From: Symbiodinium natans
Taxonomy: Eukaryota > Sar > Dinophyceae > Suessiales > Symbiodiniaceae
Direction: 5' to 3'
NCBI GenBank assembly: GCA_905221605.1
Contig: CAJNDS010002830.1
Span: 162,501-220,000, forward strand
Length of the DNA: 57,500 nucleotides
Shown: one piece after another, positions 1 to 10,745 of the stretch
Layout: the number at the start of each line of letters is the position of its first letter
Position numbering within the stretch: position 1 is the stretch's first letter
Notes under the pieces: generated by a model
What the model was told of the DNA's origin: nothing
Seen by the model: the letters and a program-made list of their open reading frames with translations, nothing else
The model's database searches: none
Made by a program: the position numbers and the translations under genes

Positions 1-1215
1 TTTTCAGGGTCCTTGTAAGGCTTGTTTTGGGGTCAGGAAAGTTTCCCGAGTAGGAAATGCATATTATCACTTAAGACGTATATGTGATATTTGTATATAT
101 ATATATGTATGTATGTATATATACATATGTATGTCTATTTATATGCGTGTATATATATATATATATGTATGTATGTAGTGTACGTGCATATATGTACACA
201 TAGATATTGATTATTCCATGAAGATTCCTTGGCGTTGCACCCAGGCAACGCATGCGATTGGCTGGTGGCATGGCGCCTGCGATGTCCACTATCTTCATCC
301 AAATACCACTGAGATACGGAGAGGGTTCAGGGTTTGGGGCTGCAAGTCTGTCGTTAAGGGTTCAGGGGTTTTAGGGGCCATTCAGGGGGTGATTGAGGTT
401 GTGGCTCCTTAGGGGCCAACAGAAGCCAAGGCATGCAGCCGTGTGTTCAATCCCCAAAAACTCCTACTTCTGAAGCCCAGTTTCCCGGCTAGATAACCGC
501 ACAAACACGCAGCCAAAGCTGCGTTCCAGGCAGTCGGGACGCCTCTGAAATTCCTATGAGCTTAACTGCGCAGAATCTTTTCTAGTTTAGTATGCTATTG
601 ACTGGTCTGTAGCCTGGACTGCATGTGCGTTTCTCCCAGCTTGCGGGATGGTCAAATGTTGTGTGCAAAGGAGTCGGGGAGAGCTCGCTGCAAATCAGCT
701 GAGCATACCTTGGGTAGAGGGCATGGTACACTTATTGTTTAGGATGACCATGCCAAGTTTTCATGAAGGGTGCTCCTTGCATCTGTGGGAGCCAAGAAGC
801 TAGTGCTATCCTAAGCCCAAGTGCCTGACACCTAAACCCTAACTCCTCAGCCCTTCCACATCATTGGCGCTCTTCGGACCCTGCATTACCGAAGGAGACC
901 GGTGGAGGCTCCAGTGCCTCGGTCCCTGTTAAGGAACCGTAAGTAAGGTTTTTTTTTTTGGTTTTCTGAGGGTGTGTAGAGTGTGAAGGAACTTCGTTTG
1001 TAGATTTAGTGGGATGGTAACTCGTATGGAAACAGCGATAGGACCTTACACACCAAAAGTTGTAGATTGCTGCAAAATTGAGCTCCAAGCAACAACCTAA
1101 GATCCCGAATTAACTCCAACAAAGCTCCCCTAAAACCCTGAAACCCTGAGACCTCAAAGCAAGTGAAACTTTCTGAACCCCCTGCGACAACCCTGAACCC
1201 TAAATCCAGGAATTT
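1..1215. other. 5' flank without recognised gene
   Basis: No convincing coding frame was found. The stretch holds an AT microsatellite with TATG/TATA units near 82-200, a poly-T run near 950 and scattered degenerate CCCTAAA-like words. Earlier exons of the glycosidase gene that follows could lie here but were not recognised. Confidence 0.4.
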
Positions 1216-1311
1216 CATGATCGCGGCTCAACCCGCCCCGGTGGTCGTGTCGGCCGAGCCTTTCTCGAATATGAGCCTGGGCTCTGGTACAGTGTAGGGG
1301 GTGTAGGGCGT

Positions 1312-1344
<33 letters not shown>

Positions 1345-4300
1345 TGTATCTCAAGATCGATAGAGCCATGTGTTGCTATCATTTATGGAGGCTTATGGTT
1401 GTTTATCTTGTCTTTGCTTCTTTGCCTATTTGAAGGCGGATTCCTAAGTTCTAGGAACCCAGTATAGACTACAAGACGAGACTGTCGTCTTTCCCGTTCA
1501 GAGTTCAGAACTCAGGAGCAGTCTGCAAGAATCAGATGCTCAGGAGCTCGCTCTTTTCTGCCTGCGGTACGAGAACGCAGGTGCAGGAATCAGCTTGTGC
1601 TTTCTTGAGGTCCCGTTTTTCCATTTTTCTATCTCCTGGACAAGAGCAAGCGCAAAGCCTGAAACCTGAACGACGAACCAACAACAGAAACAATACAAAA
1701 TCGACGGGGAACGGCTTAGACCCTCCCCCCACTTCCCCAGACCCTGAGGGGGTGCTGGCTGCCTCCTTCGCTATGCTCACGAGATGAATGGCGCTTGGTA
1801 TCCCTGGTGCCAGAGGCATCAGCGTTTCATAAGGGCTCATCTTGGGTGTTTTGAGTTTAGGGACCCCTGAAGTATGTTTCCCTTTTTGTTGGGGCACGCA
1901 GTGACTTGTGCGCAGCCCGTTAACCCAAGGTCGGTTTGACTTCTGAAGCCCTCAACCCTGCATCCTAGAATCCTAGTCCGAAACCCTCAGCTCGATCCTT
2001 GAACTGTGGAGACTCTAAACGTTCCTGCTCTTGGTTGATTCATTGTTTTCTCGTAGTTCTCTAACTAGGCTATCCAGAGAAAGCCGCTACAATTCAGTGG
2101 TGATAAGTGGAGAAGAGACCAGTACCTTAAAATCTTAAATCTTGAAACCCGTATCCTAGAAGCCCTTAACTTAGTCTCAACCCTAAAACCTCAACCCTAA
2201 AACCTCAACCCGGAGTTAGGGTTTAGGCTTCAGATCTGGAGGCCAAACCTTCATGGTCCAGAGAAGGATGAATCTGCCTTCAGGCCCTCAACCCTACTTG
2301 AGGATCAGGGACTTAGGAAGTAGTTCTTAAGTAGAGAGTTATTAACCCAATTTAGAGCCCTGTTAAGTTAGGGTCACCCTACGTCACGCCTCATGACTGA
2401 GTCCCCAAGTACACCCTTCAGCCTTACCTCTAAACTTGGTTCCTTGGAAGGATAATAGGGCTCTTAAGGGACGGGGTTCATGGGATAGGTGCCTAGAAAA
2501 CCTTCGGAAAGCCTAGGGAGCCTTAGAGAGTAGTGGGGAGTATTGGGGAACCTTGGGTTAAAGAACCCCCCTTTGAACCCTTTCCCTTAAGAGCTCTATA
2601 AAAGGATATCACCGTGAAAAAGCAGGCGAGTACCAGGTGTTCGGGTTCTGAAAGCCGAGGGTTAAACCCCGGACTCCAACCCTCATGAACACGTCGAGAC
2701 TCTACGCCCCAAAGTTTCAAACACATCCTAAACCCCAAAATCCCGAATCCTCAGCCCTAAACCCTAGCGGAGGCCCAGTGAGTTCAGAGCCACATTCCGG
2801 ATGTTAGCAGGCGAGGCCCGGATCTGCAGTGTGGTGTTTAGGCTTTAGGGGTTACCCTGAGCCCTAAGCCCTAAACTCTAAACTTTTTAAGGTTTAGGGG
2901 TTGCTGGCCTAAGGCTTTGGGGGCTTGGGAAGCAGCTTGATCATGCTTGAGACCCTAAGTAAGCCCCAAGCCTTAAACCCCTGAACCCCAAGTGCTAAAC
3001 CGCCTGTTTGGGTGGTCAGCTGGAGTGGGAGGTTTGTCTGGCATATATGGGAACTTAGGGGCTTTGTCTTTCTGCCTCTGGGGTTTGAGCAGTTTCGACT
3101 AAATAGGGTTTAAGTTTTAGGGTCCCGAGTTTAGGGCTGTCCTGTTTCGAGGTCAGGCTAAGGGACACTTCGTTCTGGCAGGCGAAAGTATCCAAATTAT
3201 TTGGGGCTTTTCGGTTTAAGGTGTGCTACCCCTAAACCTTCGATGTCCCTTGACCATAAACCTCCAAGCAGGAGCCATTCACGCAATTACTTCTCGCAGC
3301 GGAATGGTCTGGTCTGTCAACGAGGGCAGTGGATATCCTTTCTTGGGCGGCCCATACTCCTGTCAGCAGGGGATGGCTTGCTTTTCAGAGGTGGATACCA
3401 ATGGAGATGGAGTTTTTCTACAGTGAAAGTATGTCGTGATTTTTAGAGGGTTTTTTGTTGGTGCAACCATGTAGTTCTCCCAACAGTTCAAAGCAGGCAA
3501 TGGCAATCGATAGTTTCTGCGTAACCCATGTACCCTCGCCGCTCTTCCTGACATGTGCCGCCAGCTCAGGTTTTCGACAAGTTCGACGATCCCTACGGGC
3601 CCTACTACCCCGGTGATGACGTGGTGGATTGGGTTGGTGTTACCGTTTACTACTGGGGTCTCCTGTATCCTTTCGGTGAGAATCAGCTTCCACAGGACAA
3701 CTACTTCGTGCAGCGCATCAGAGGCGCATGATAGCCCTTGTCAGAGGTCCAAACAACTTGTGCTAAGGGCTTCGCATGATATGGCGAAGCCTTATACCCT
3801 GAATCCCTAAACCGCCAACCAACAACTTCCCACCTAAGACACTCCTCGAACCCCATGGCCCAAAGCCAAAACAAAGACGCTCCTCGGGAGGCAATTATAG
3901 CGGTCCTTCGGGCGACTACAGGAGCACCCCCGACTTGTACCAGATCTATTGCTCCCCTGAGGGTGGCCTGTGGTGGGTCTGGGGGCCATCAGGGTTCAGG
4001 GGCAACGGTTTCGGCGGGCTTAGGGTAGGGTGTTTTTGAGTTGCGTAAAGGGCTCGGGGTGCAGAACCTGCATGCCCCCTGTTCGACTCCCAAGACAAGT
4101 TCCAGGTGGGCACAACAAACCAATGATGCTCACTGAGACATCGGCGCTGTACACCGTTGGGGCACCGTTTGGAGGACCGTCAATGTCCATAGAACCCCAA
4201 AGAAGGAGACCCCAGACTTCGAACCCTAAACCCCGCAACCGTGATGACCTCAAAAGGTAAATCTATGGACTCAAAACCCCAAAACCCGTTCAACCGGTAC

Positions 4301-7300
4301 ACTGAAGCCCTACACCCGTCGTGCCCTAAACCCGGCACAGCCGCAACTGTTTAACTCAAGCTTCCGGAGGAACGGCCAGTAATATGGACATCAAGCGAAA
4401 CTGGTGGATGCAGGCCTTCCGGAAACGAAGCCTTCCAACCGACGAGGGACAAGGTATTGGGATTGCAGGGTTGAGGGTTTAAGTCCGTATTCTGCTACGA
4501 AAGTCTCTCGGCTGAAGTGGTGCTGTCTCCGCTAGGTGCCAAGGTGAGCCATGTTATCGTACAGCAAAGATCGTTCAACTGCTGACAAGCAGCAGTTGCC
4601 GGCTTTGAGCCCGGCTCTTGAAGTCTGAGGGACTCTCGTCAGACTTTCTCAGTCATGGATCTGCTGATGCTTGGAACCGCCATGTCCATGTCCAATTCGA
4701 TCGGCGTGCTGTGCGTAGTGAGGGAGGTTCCTTTACTTGCCAGGTTCGGGCCCAGTTTGGTTTCGGCCAAAGTTCTGGCGCCACCGCGGCATGTGCACTC
4801 TATCCGCGTTCGTTGTTCCAACATCGGTTCGGTGATGCGTGTGAGTTTGTTCCTGCGCCGGATGTCACCTCACCATCTACGGTCATGTGCACGGGGGCCC
4901 GGATTCAACATGACTCGACAGTTGTTCAGGCTTCTGCGGTTGGTCTGGCTTCCGAAGGTCTTGCTTGCAAAGTCAAGGATCAGAAGTTGTGCCCTGCTTT
5001 AGGGGTTCCTGAGGGTACTTCAGTTTCGATAATTGCCATGATATCCATTTGCTGGGTCTTCACGCGGTCCCTGGAGGTGTATGTCACGCCTCGTGCCTAT
5101 GTCGATACTTGGGGTTGCTTGGTTGTCACGGACTTGCTCTGACTGCCGTGCAGGATCCCTGAGAGTCTTAAGTTGGAGATTGATCGGACTGAAGTGGTCC
5201 TTGCCACCCAAAGAGCTCGGCTTGCACATGCAGCTTGACCATTGTCGGCGCCCACGGTGAGCAACCACTTCGGAGAAACTTCCAGGCGGTCGCAGGTCTT
5301 GGTAATTACGCGCAAAACCTTGTCGCCGTGCGGGGGAAGGCGAGGTGTATATAGTTCAGCATTCATTAGATGGGAAGGGGTGTTGTCGACAGGGTGAGTG
5401 TGGTTATGTGTCGTTGTTGTTGGCCCGGCAGCCCGGAAGTCCCCTGTGTTGTCGTGACACTGTTGCTGGGCATCCAGCAGGGCTTCTCACTTTGGTTATG
5501 GGTTTGGGCATTTGTTCGGTCTCGTTGCGTTCCTCATGATAGTTTCATGAAGGTGAGGTGCTTGGCTGGTGGCAAAGGCCCCTAAAGCCCTAAGCCCTAA
5601 AGCCCACGTCTCCCTTCTGAAGGTCTTCGGATTGTCCGCGTGTCCACCGTCGAGCCTCTGTGGTGGTGCCGAGTTCCCCATGTTGAAGGCTATCATGTGG
5701 TCCCTCAGAAAATATGGCTTTTTGGTTTCGGGCTGTAGGGATTCAGGGTGTTTGTGGTTTGACAGATGGATTCGAAGCCCTAAAGCCTCTTGAGCCCGAA
5801 GCTGTATGTTGAAGTCCTCGAGTCTTCCTGCCTGGCCGTGAAGACAAAGGTTCGATATCATCAAAGCAGAAGGAGCAGCGCAAGGCGAGACAGTGGACTG
5901 GTCGGTGACTCAAAACACCTCTATGGCGCAAAGCTTCGCCCAGGAGGTTCTGAACCAGCCAGGCTCTGTGGAGTTGGGATTCCCTGTATTCGTGCATTCA
6001 GGGAACCTCTCTCTGAACGCTAGTGTATGTCTTGCCTGAATGCTAAGCAGTAGTATCCTAAGGGATCCCCAGGTGGAAGAGCAAGGTACGTGGGCCTGGA
6101 TGAGCTAAACGAACTGCGCGGATGCTCAGATGATGAGGTGGAGAACTGTGCAGGGACCAAGTGCTGTGTATCCCCGACCTCCAGGTGTTACCGGAAGGAT
6201 GACGGCTGGGCCGCGTGCATGCCCAGCTGTGTGCCTGGTATCGACTACACGGAGCTTCCGCAATACCAGACGCCTTGGAGTTGCGAGGATCTGTCTGAGA
6301 TACAGATATGCTCCCAGGACAGAGTAGAAAATTGTGGAGAGACAAAGTGCTGCATATCTCCAGGGTCTTCATGCTATCAGAAGGATCACGGCTGGGCTGA
6401 ATGTGGGACCAGCTGTGTTCCTAGAATCGACGACACGGAGCAACCCGACCAATCGTCCTGGAGTTGTGAGGTGTTGTCGTCGCCAATTATATTTCCAACG
6501 CTGCCGCCGACGTTACCGCCGACTACACCTCCAACATCGCCTGCACCTACAACATTGCCGCCGACTTTACCACCGACTGCACCTCCAACATCCCCTCCAC
6601 CTACATGCTCGCAGGACCGAGTGGAAAACTGCGCAGAGACAAAGTGCTGCACGTCCCCAGATTCTACGTGCTACAAGAAGGATGACGGCTGGGCGGCTTG
6701 CATAACTAGCTGTGTTCCTGGAATCGACGACACTGAGCCTCCACAGTACCAGACACCTTGGAGTTGTGAGGTGTTGTCACCAACATTGCCCTCGACTTTA
6801 CCGCCGACTACACCTCCAACATCGCCTGCACCTACAACATTGCCCCCGACTTTACCGCCGACTGCACCTCCAACATCCCCTCCACCTATATGCTCGCAGG
6901 ACCGAGTGGAAAACTGCGCAGAGACAAAGTGCTGCACATCCCCAGATTCTACGTGCTACAAGAAGGATGACGGCTGGGCGGCTTGCATAACTAGCTGTGT
7001 TCCTGGAATCGACGACACTGAGCCTCCACAGTACCAGACACCTTGGAGTTGTGAGGTGTTGTCGCCAACATTGCCCTCGACTTTACCGCCGACTACACCT
7101 CCAACATCGCCTGCACCTACAACATTGCCGCCGACTTTACCGCCGACTGCACCTCCAACATCCCCTCCACCTACATGCTCGCAGGACCGAGTGGAAAACT
7201 GCGCAGAGACAAAGTGCTGCACATCCCCAGATTCTACGTGCTACAAGAAGGATGACGGCTGGGCGGCTTGCATAACTAGCTGTGTTCCTGGAATCGACGA

Positions 7301-8207
7301 CACTGAGCCTCCACAGTACCAGACACCTTGGAGTTGTGAGGTGTTGTCACCAACATTGCCCTCGACCTTGCCGCCGACTACAGCTCCAACATCGCCTGCA
7401 CCTACAACATTGCCGCCGACTTTACCGCCGACTGCACCTCCAACATCCCCTCCACCTACATGCTCGCAGGACCGAGTGGAAAACTGCGCAGAGACAAAGT
7501 GCTGCACATCCCCAGATTCTACGTGCTACAAGAAGGATGACGGCTGGGCGGCTTGCATAACTAGCTGTGTTCCTGGAATCGACGACACTGAGCCTCCACA
7601 GTACCAGACACCTTGGAGTTGTGAGGTGTTGTCGCCAACATTGCCCTCGACTTTACCGCCGACTACAGCTCCAACATCGCCTGCACCTACAACATTGCCG
7701 CCGACTTTACCGCCGACTGCACCTCCAACATCCCCTCCACCTACATGCTCGCAGGACCGAGTGGAAAACTGCGCAGAGACAAAGTGCTGCACATCCCCAG
7801 ATTCTACGTGCTACAAGAAGGATGACGGCTGGGCGGCTTGCATAACTAGCTGTGTTCCTGGAATCGACGACACTGAGCCTCCACAGTACCAGACACCTTG
7901 GAGTTGTGAGGTGTTGTCACCAACATTGCCCTCGACCTTGCCGCCGACTACAGCTCCAACATCGCCTGCACCTACAACATTGCCGCCGACTTTACCGCCG
8001 ACTGCACCTCCAACATCCCCTCCACCTACATGCTCGCAGGACCGAGTGGAAAACTGCGCAGAGACAAAGTGCTGCACATCCCCAGATTCTACGTGCTACA
8101 AGAAGGATGACGGCTGGGCGGCTTGCATAACTAGCTGTGTTCCTGGAATCGACGACACTGAGCCTCCACAGTACCAGACACCTTGGAGTTGTGAGGTGCT
8201 GCGTTGA
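1216..8207 (+). CDS. GH26-like glycoside hydrolase with C-terminal tandem Cys-rich modules (multi-exon)
   Basis: Predicted secreted or surface endo-glycanase of clan GH-A, closest in motif order to GH26 proteins (beta-mannanase-like). Proposed exons: about 1216-1273 (PVVVSAEPF strand, weak), 1749-1815, 3020-3060, 3272-about 3424, 3570-3723, 3891-3962, 4106-4184, 4380-4421, 5154-5186, 5850-6022 and 6073-8207. Seen directly: HEMNGAWYPW with the expected acid/base Glu at 1781-1783; MVWSVNEGSGYPFLGGPY; a DTNGDG loop; DDPYGPYYPGDDVVDWVGV; GENQLPQDNYFV; KPMMLTETSALY with the expected nucleophile Glu at 4135-4137; DIKRNWWMQAF; and GETVDWSVT. This order matches fungal and algal GH26-like proteins. 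Phases agree across most junctions when GT, GC and GA donors are allowed. The 3272-3570 junction and both ends of the 5154-5186 exon are least certain. The start codon and signal peptide were not found. Substrate is unknown. Confidence 0.72.
1749..1815 (+). CDS. Glycosidase exon carrying acid/base motif HEMNG
   Basis: This short exon reads GAGCLLRYAHEMNGAWYPWC. It follows an AG acceptor and ends before a GC donor (GCATCA). HE-MNG-W is the hallmark acid/base segment of GH26 enzymes, with the Glu codon at 1781-1783. An in-frame TGA just upstream of the acceptor supports a splice boundary. Joining to 3020-3060 keeps phase (AG + C). Confidence 0.65.
1816..3019 (+). repeat. Long intron made of degenerate telomere-like sequence
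   Basis: The interval between two glycosidase exons is rich in diverged CCCTAAA, CCTAAAAC and TTTAGGG words in both orientations, densest near 2160-2230, 2740-2770 and 2840-3000. No other coding signal was seen. It looks like an intron filled by decayed TTTAGGG-type repeats. Confidence 0.5.
3570..3723 (+). CDS. Glycosidase exon with YYPGDDVVDWVG motif
   Basis: The exon opens after CTCAG with VFDKFDDPYGPYYPGDD and runs to QRIRG, ending at a GC donor (GCGCAT) just before an in-frame TGA at 3729-3731. It joins in phase to 3891, giving IRGNYSGPSGDYRSTPDLYQ. YYPGD-x-VDWVG followed by an aromatic stretch and GEN is the strongest family signature in the gene. It lies in a frame different from the longest open frames here. 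Confidence 0.75.
4106..4184 (+). CDS. Glycosidase exon with catalytic nucleophile (KPMMLTETSALY)
   Basis: The exon begins after CCAG. Joined to the exon ending at 3962 it reads SPEGGHNKPMMLTETSALY. The Glu at 4135-4137 sits where GH26 enzymes carry the nucleophile. The exon ends before GTCCAT, and the next exon (4380) continues with NMDIKRNWWMQAF. Confidence 0.68.
4422..5849 (+). other. Intronic interval with a 174-codon open frame
   Basis: In the proposed model this is two introns flanking a 33-nt exon at 5154-5186 (ESLKLEIDR). Positions 4618-5142 (+) stay open for 174 codons with a Cys-containing, fairly protein-like translation, but it does not fit the glycosidase fold. It may be another exon, a relic of an inserted sequence or chance. 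A CCCTAAAGCCC run lies at 5580-5610. Confidence 0.35.
6073..8207 (+). CDS. Terminal exon: eight Cys-rich modules on Pro/Thr linkers
   Basis: The exon starts after CCCCAG (preceding intron about 50 nt) and ends at TGA 8205-8207. It encodes two divergent modules followed by six nearly identical ones. Each module has eight Cys in the order C-x7-C-x4-CC-x6-C-x9-C-x3-C, then a final Trp-Ser-Cys, with invariant ENC, TKCC, CY, DGWA, CVPGID and TPWSC. Five of the near-identical copies are followed by a Pro/Thr/Ser linker of about 40 residues, giving a 95-residue period. The linkers look like O-glycosylated spacers. The modules resemble small disulfide-rich binding modules and are probably carbohydrate-binding appendages of the glycosidase, by inference. 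I cannot assign a family name. Confidence 0.85.
6478..8204 (+). repeat. 285-bp coding tandem repeat (about 6 copies)
   Basis: Homologous points recur every 285 bp: the CTCGCAGGACCGAG site falls at about 6608, 6893, 7178, 7463, 7748 and 8033. Copies differ by only a few bases. The linkers at about 7350 and 7920 share the same diagnostic variants (GACCTTGCC, ACAGCTCC), while the one at 7635 mixes variants of both neighbours. Confidence 0.93.
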
Positions 8208-8948
8208 TAAGAACGTTATCGCAAACGCTTCCATGAGGCCCTGAAGCTCAGAGCACATAAAAAACTCTACAATCGGCGCGAGAAATTGCCATGAGGTCTC
8301 CTCTCCGCCACATCCGACGCAGTCGAGCAAAGCCTCGGCATGTTCTGCAAGGCTGCGCTTCGGTAGGGCGCGCAGTCTCGGTATGTCTCGGTGTACAGCT
8401 GCCGTGGCTAAAACATCAGAGCGCTTCTCCAGGGCAAGGCCCACAAACCCTAAACCATCCCTAAACCCTACACCCTTAGATGCCCTGAAAAAGGCCCCAG
8501 GAAATTTCGGTGCTTTCACGCAGACCTTGGCTGGACACGACTTCGAGTCCCGCGGAGTTGGGGTGTTTAGGGGAGTATGGCTTCTGAGCTGACTTGCCCC
8601 TGAAGCGGTCAAGGTAATGCAAGTGGTGGTTGCACCTTCTGTGCAGGGAAAGGCTGTTTAAAAATGATTGAAATTTACAGGCACAACAGCGGGGCACATT
8701 GCAATCACTACAATGACCTAGAGCACCTGCATAAGGAGATCCCTCCTATGAAGGAGCAGTAGCCAGCCAGTCAGCAAGCACAGGTAGGGGATTCTGGCTG
8801 TCATGATCTTGCCACTTCCTACATGACGTGTCGTGAACTTGTGGAATTCCGGGAACGCTGTAGTACCTTAGCCATGTGTAAGTGCGTGAGAAGCTGGGCT
8901 CAAGGTGCGGGTGAGTGATTTCGTGGGGCACCTTTCTGCAGCCAACAA
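8208..8948. other. Intergenic, no clear gene
   Basis: Immediately after the glycosidase stop. It contains a CCCTAAACC run at about 8445-8475. A minus-strand open frame (7992-8612) is continuous with the antisense of the coding repeat and is judged a shadow. Confidence 0.4.
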
Positions 8949-9764
8949 ATGGGTTGTGATTTCGAGATTTTCATTCAGGTGTTCTTACGACAGCGCTGGC
9001 GCACGTGTTTGCACTTGCAGACAAAGACCCGATGTGGCGGTGGACCTCTGTGCAAAACCATGCGCAACGTGGCCATTTCACTGCCTGATAGTGGTCGGCT
9101 GGGTGCTGGCGAGGTGATTGCCCAGCCGACGAACTGCACCCAGCCTGAGTCCGAACTCTGCTTGCAAATACAGGACCTGCAAGAGCAGCTGCTCAACCCC
9201 GACGGGGCTTGTGCATCGAAGGAGCTAGAAGCCATTGCAGACGAACAAGCCTTTCTTCCGGAGAAGCTCCTGCACTTGCGAGGTGGCCAGATGCTGACCT
9301 ACCATGTTGCTGAGAAAAGTGCTTTACTATACTCGCCTGAAGAGTTTCAGCAATTTGTTGAAGCCTTGCGAAAGTACGAAGCCCAACTTGAAGAAGAGTT
9401 TGCTTGCAATCGGATGTTGTATTTCCGGCTGCTCTGTGGGATTCCTGCAATCTGTCTGATGCTTGGGAGCGCATGTCCGGTCATTGAGATGGGTGAACCT
9501 ATATGGCTGGATGACGGTTGGTCTGAACAGATCATGTCGGAGATCAAACAGACACAAGACCGGCGAGCAACACAGTGGTCTGATCTCATCCAACGTATCT
9601 TTCGTGTTCGCAGGCTGCCTACAGATGTGCTCAACTGTATCGCAAGTCTTAGTTTGCCAGTGTCACCTCGTGTGCGGGTGGCCATGTGCGATGATGAAGG
9701 TCAAAGCGAGAAAATCAGAGAAGGTGATTTCACTGAACCTGAACTTGGGTGCACCATGATGTGA
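8949..9764 (+). CDS. Hypothetical protein, single long open exon
   Basis: The frame encodes up to 271 residues and ends in TGA at 9762-9764. The first 45 residues may be intron or untranslated sequence. The body is convincingly protein-like: a Gln/Leu-rich possible coiled coil (LCLQIQDLQEQLL), an acidic helix-rich part (SPEEFQQFVEALRKYEAQLE), a hydrophobic stretch (RLLCGIPAICLMLGSACPV) that could be one membrane segment, then a polar tail. No family is recognised. The true start and any splicing are uncertain. Confidence 0.55.
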   Translation: MGCDFEIFIQVFLRQRWRTCLHLQTKTRCGGGPLCKTMRNVAISLPDSGRLGAGEVIAQPTNCTQPESELCLQIQDLQEQLLNPDGACASKELEAIADEQAFLPEKLLHLRGGQMLTYHVAEKSALLYSPEEFQQFVEALRKYEAQLEEEFACNRMLYFRLLCGIPAICLMLGSACPVIEMGEPIWLDDGWSEQIMSEIKQTQDRRATQWSDLIQRIFRVRRLPTDVLNCIASLSLPVSPRVRVAMCDDEGQSEKIREGDFTEPELGCTMM

Positions 9765-10200
9765 TTCGAGCAAGTCTCAGACTTCTACTCGGAGCATGGC
9801 AGATACAGTTGCCTTCGCTCAGTAGTGCTTCTCCTGGGAGGCTGGGTGTCTGTACAGCGAGTCGCAGGGAAGGGGCGTGGGAAAGCTGCACCCTCAACGC
9901 CACAAAGCCACCATGCCGAGAAAACGCAGGCAAAGTCCGCTCCCGTTTCGGAGCGTTTCGGAGTTGGCCTGAGGAACATTTGGATGCTTTTGTATTGAAC
10001 GGGTTTCACTTCCGAAGCAGTCAGATGCTGGTTTGGACTTGTCAGGGTTGAAGCTTTCATAAACACTTGACAATGTCTTTCTGTTACCTTTGCCACTCCG
10101 TCCAATTTCTGTGATTGCGGCCGCGCTGGCATGTGGCTCCGGAGTTTGATTTTGTCTTCCGTTATAGTTTCTAGCTCGGGTTGGCAAAAGCTGTGACGCG
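9765..10200. other. No recognisable gene
   Basis: Spacer between two + strand genes. The minus-strand open frames here are weak and overlap each other in several registers. Nothing is supported. Confidence 0.35.
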
Positions 10201-10550
10201 ATGGCTGGAACAGAGCTTGCGGACTTGGCAGCTGCAGTGAAAACCACCACTGTAGAGGAACTGCAAAAAGCCTTGCAGGAGCTTGTCCAGAGTGACCATG
10301 CTGCTTTGCGCTGACACGTAGGGGGCATGACTGAAAAGGTTGACACGTACAGCTTGACAAGTCTGATGGCAGACAGGCATGCAATGAGTTCTTCGTTATG
10401 TGCCAATCAGTGACACGGTCAAGACGCCCCGCCAAAGCCTTAAACCTTAAACCCTAAACCCACAGCAGCCTGCTGCAGGAGTGCTCGACTGAGGAGCGAG
10501 AGCGCATTCTCGCAGCAATCGCTGCTGCACAGGCCGTTGCACAGTCTTGA
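10201..10550 (+). CDS. Small two-exon gene, 63-residue helical protein
   Basis: Exon 1 is 10201-10307, beginning ATG (MAGTELADLAAAVKTTTVEE). Exon 2 is 10466-10550 and ends IAAAQAVAQS before TGA at 10548-10550. The joined length is 192 nt, a multiple of three, and the junction uses a GC donor (GCGCTG) with a CACAG acceptor. The protein is alanine- and leucine-rich and predicted all-helical (VEELQKALQELVQ, STEERERILAAI). No domain is recognised. A telomere-like CCCTAAACCC tract sits right before the acceptor. Completeness in frame makes this one of the cleaner gene calls, although a longer protein with upstream exons is possible. Confidence 0.6.
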
Positions 10551-10559
10551 AGTCGCATA

Positions 10560-10745
10560 CGGCAATAGCAAAGGATAGCAATGATAGCATGTTATTACAA
10601 GTGATAGCAAGTGACAGCAAGTGATAGCTCATGATAGCAAATGATAGAGCAATTGATGGCAAGTATTTGCAAACTCAGCAAATAATGGCAAGTAACAGCC
10701 GAAATCAGCAAATCAAAGCAAACGACAACAAACAGCAGTGATGGC
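10560..10745. repeat. Degenerate 10-bp tandem repeat (AGTGATAGCA-like)
   Basis: Units such as AGTGATAGCA, AGTGACAGCA and AATGATAGAG recur about every 10 bp and decay toward the right end. It lies just past the small gene's stop codon. Confidence 0.7.

Noticed and set aside
6386-8077. A ladder of 88-residue minus-strand and 92-residue +-frame ORFs every 285 bp
   Set aside because: They are shadows of the coding tandem repeat in other frames; the module frame has the conserved Cys pattern.
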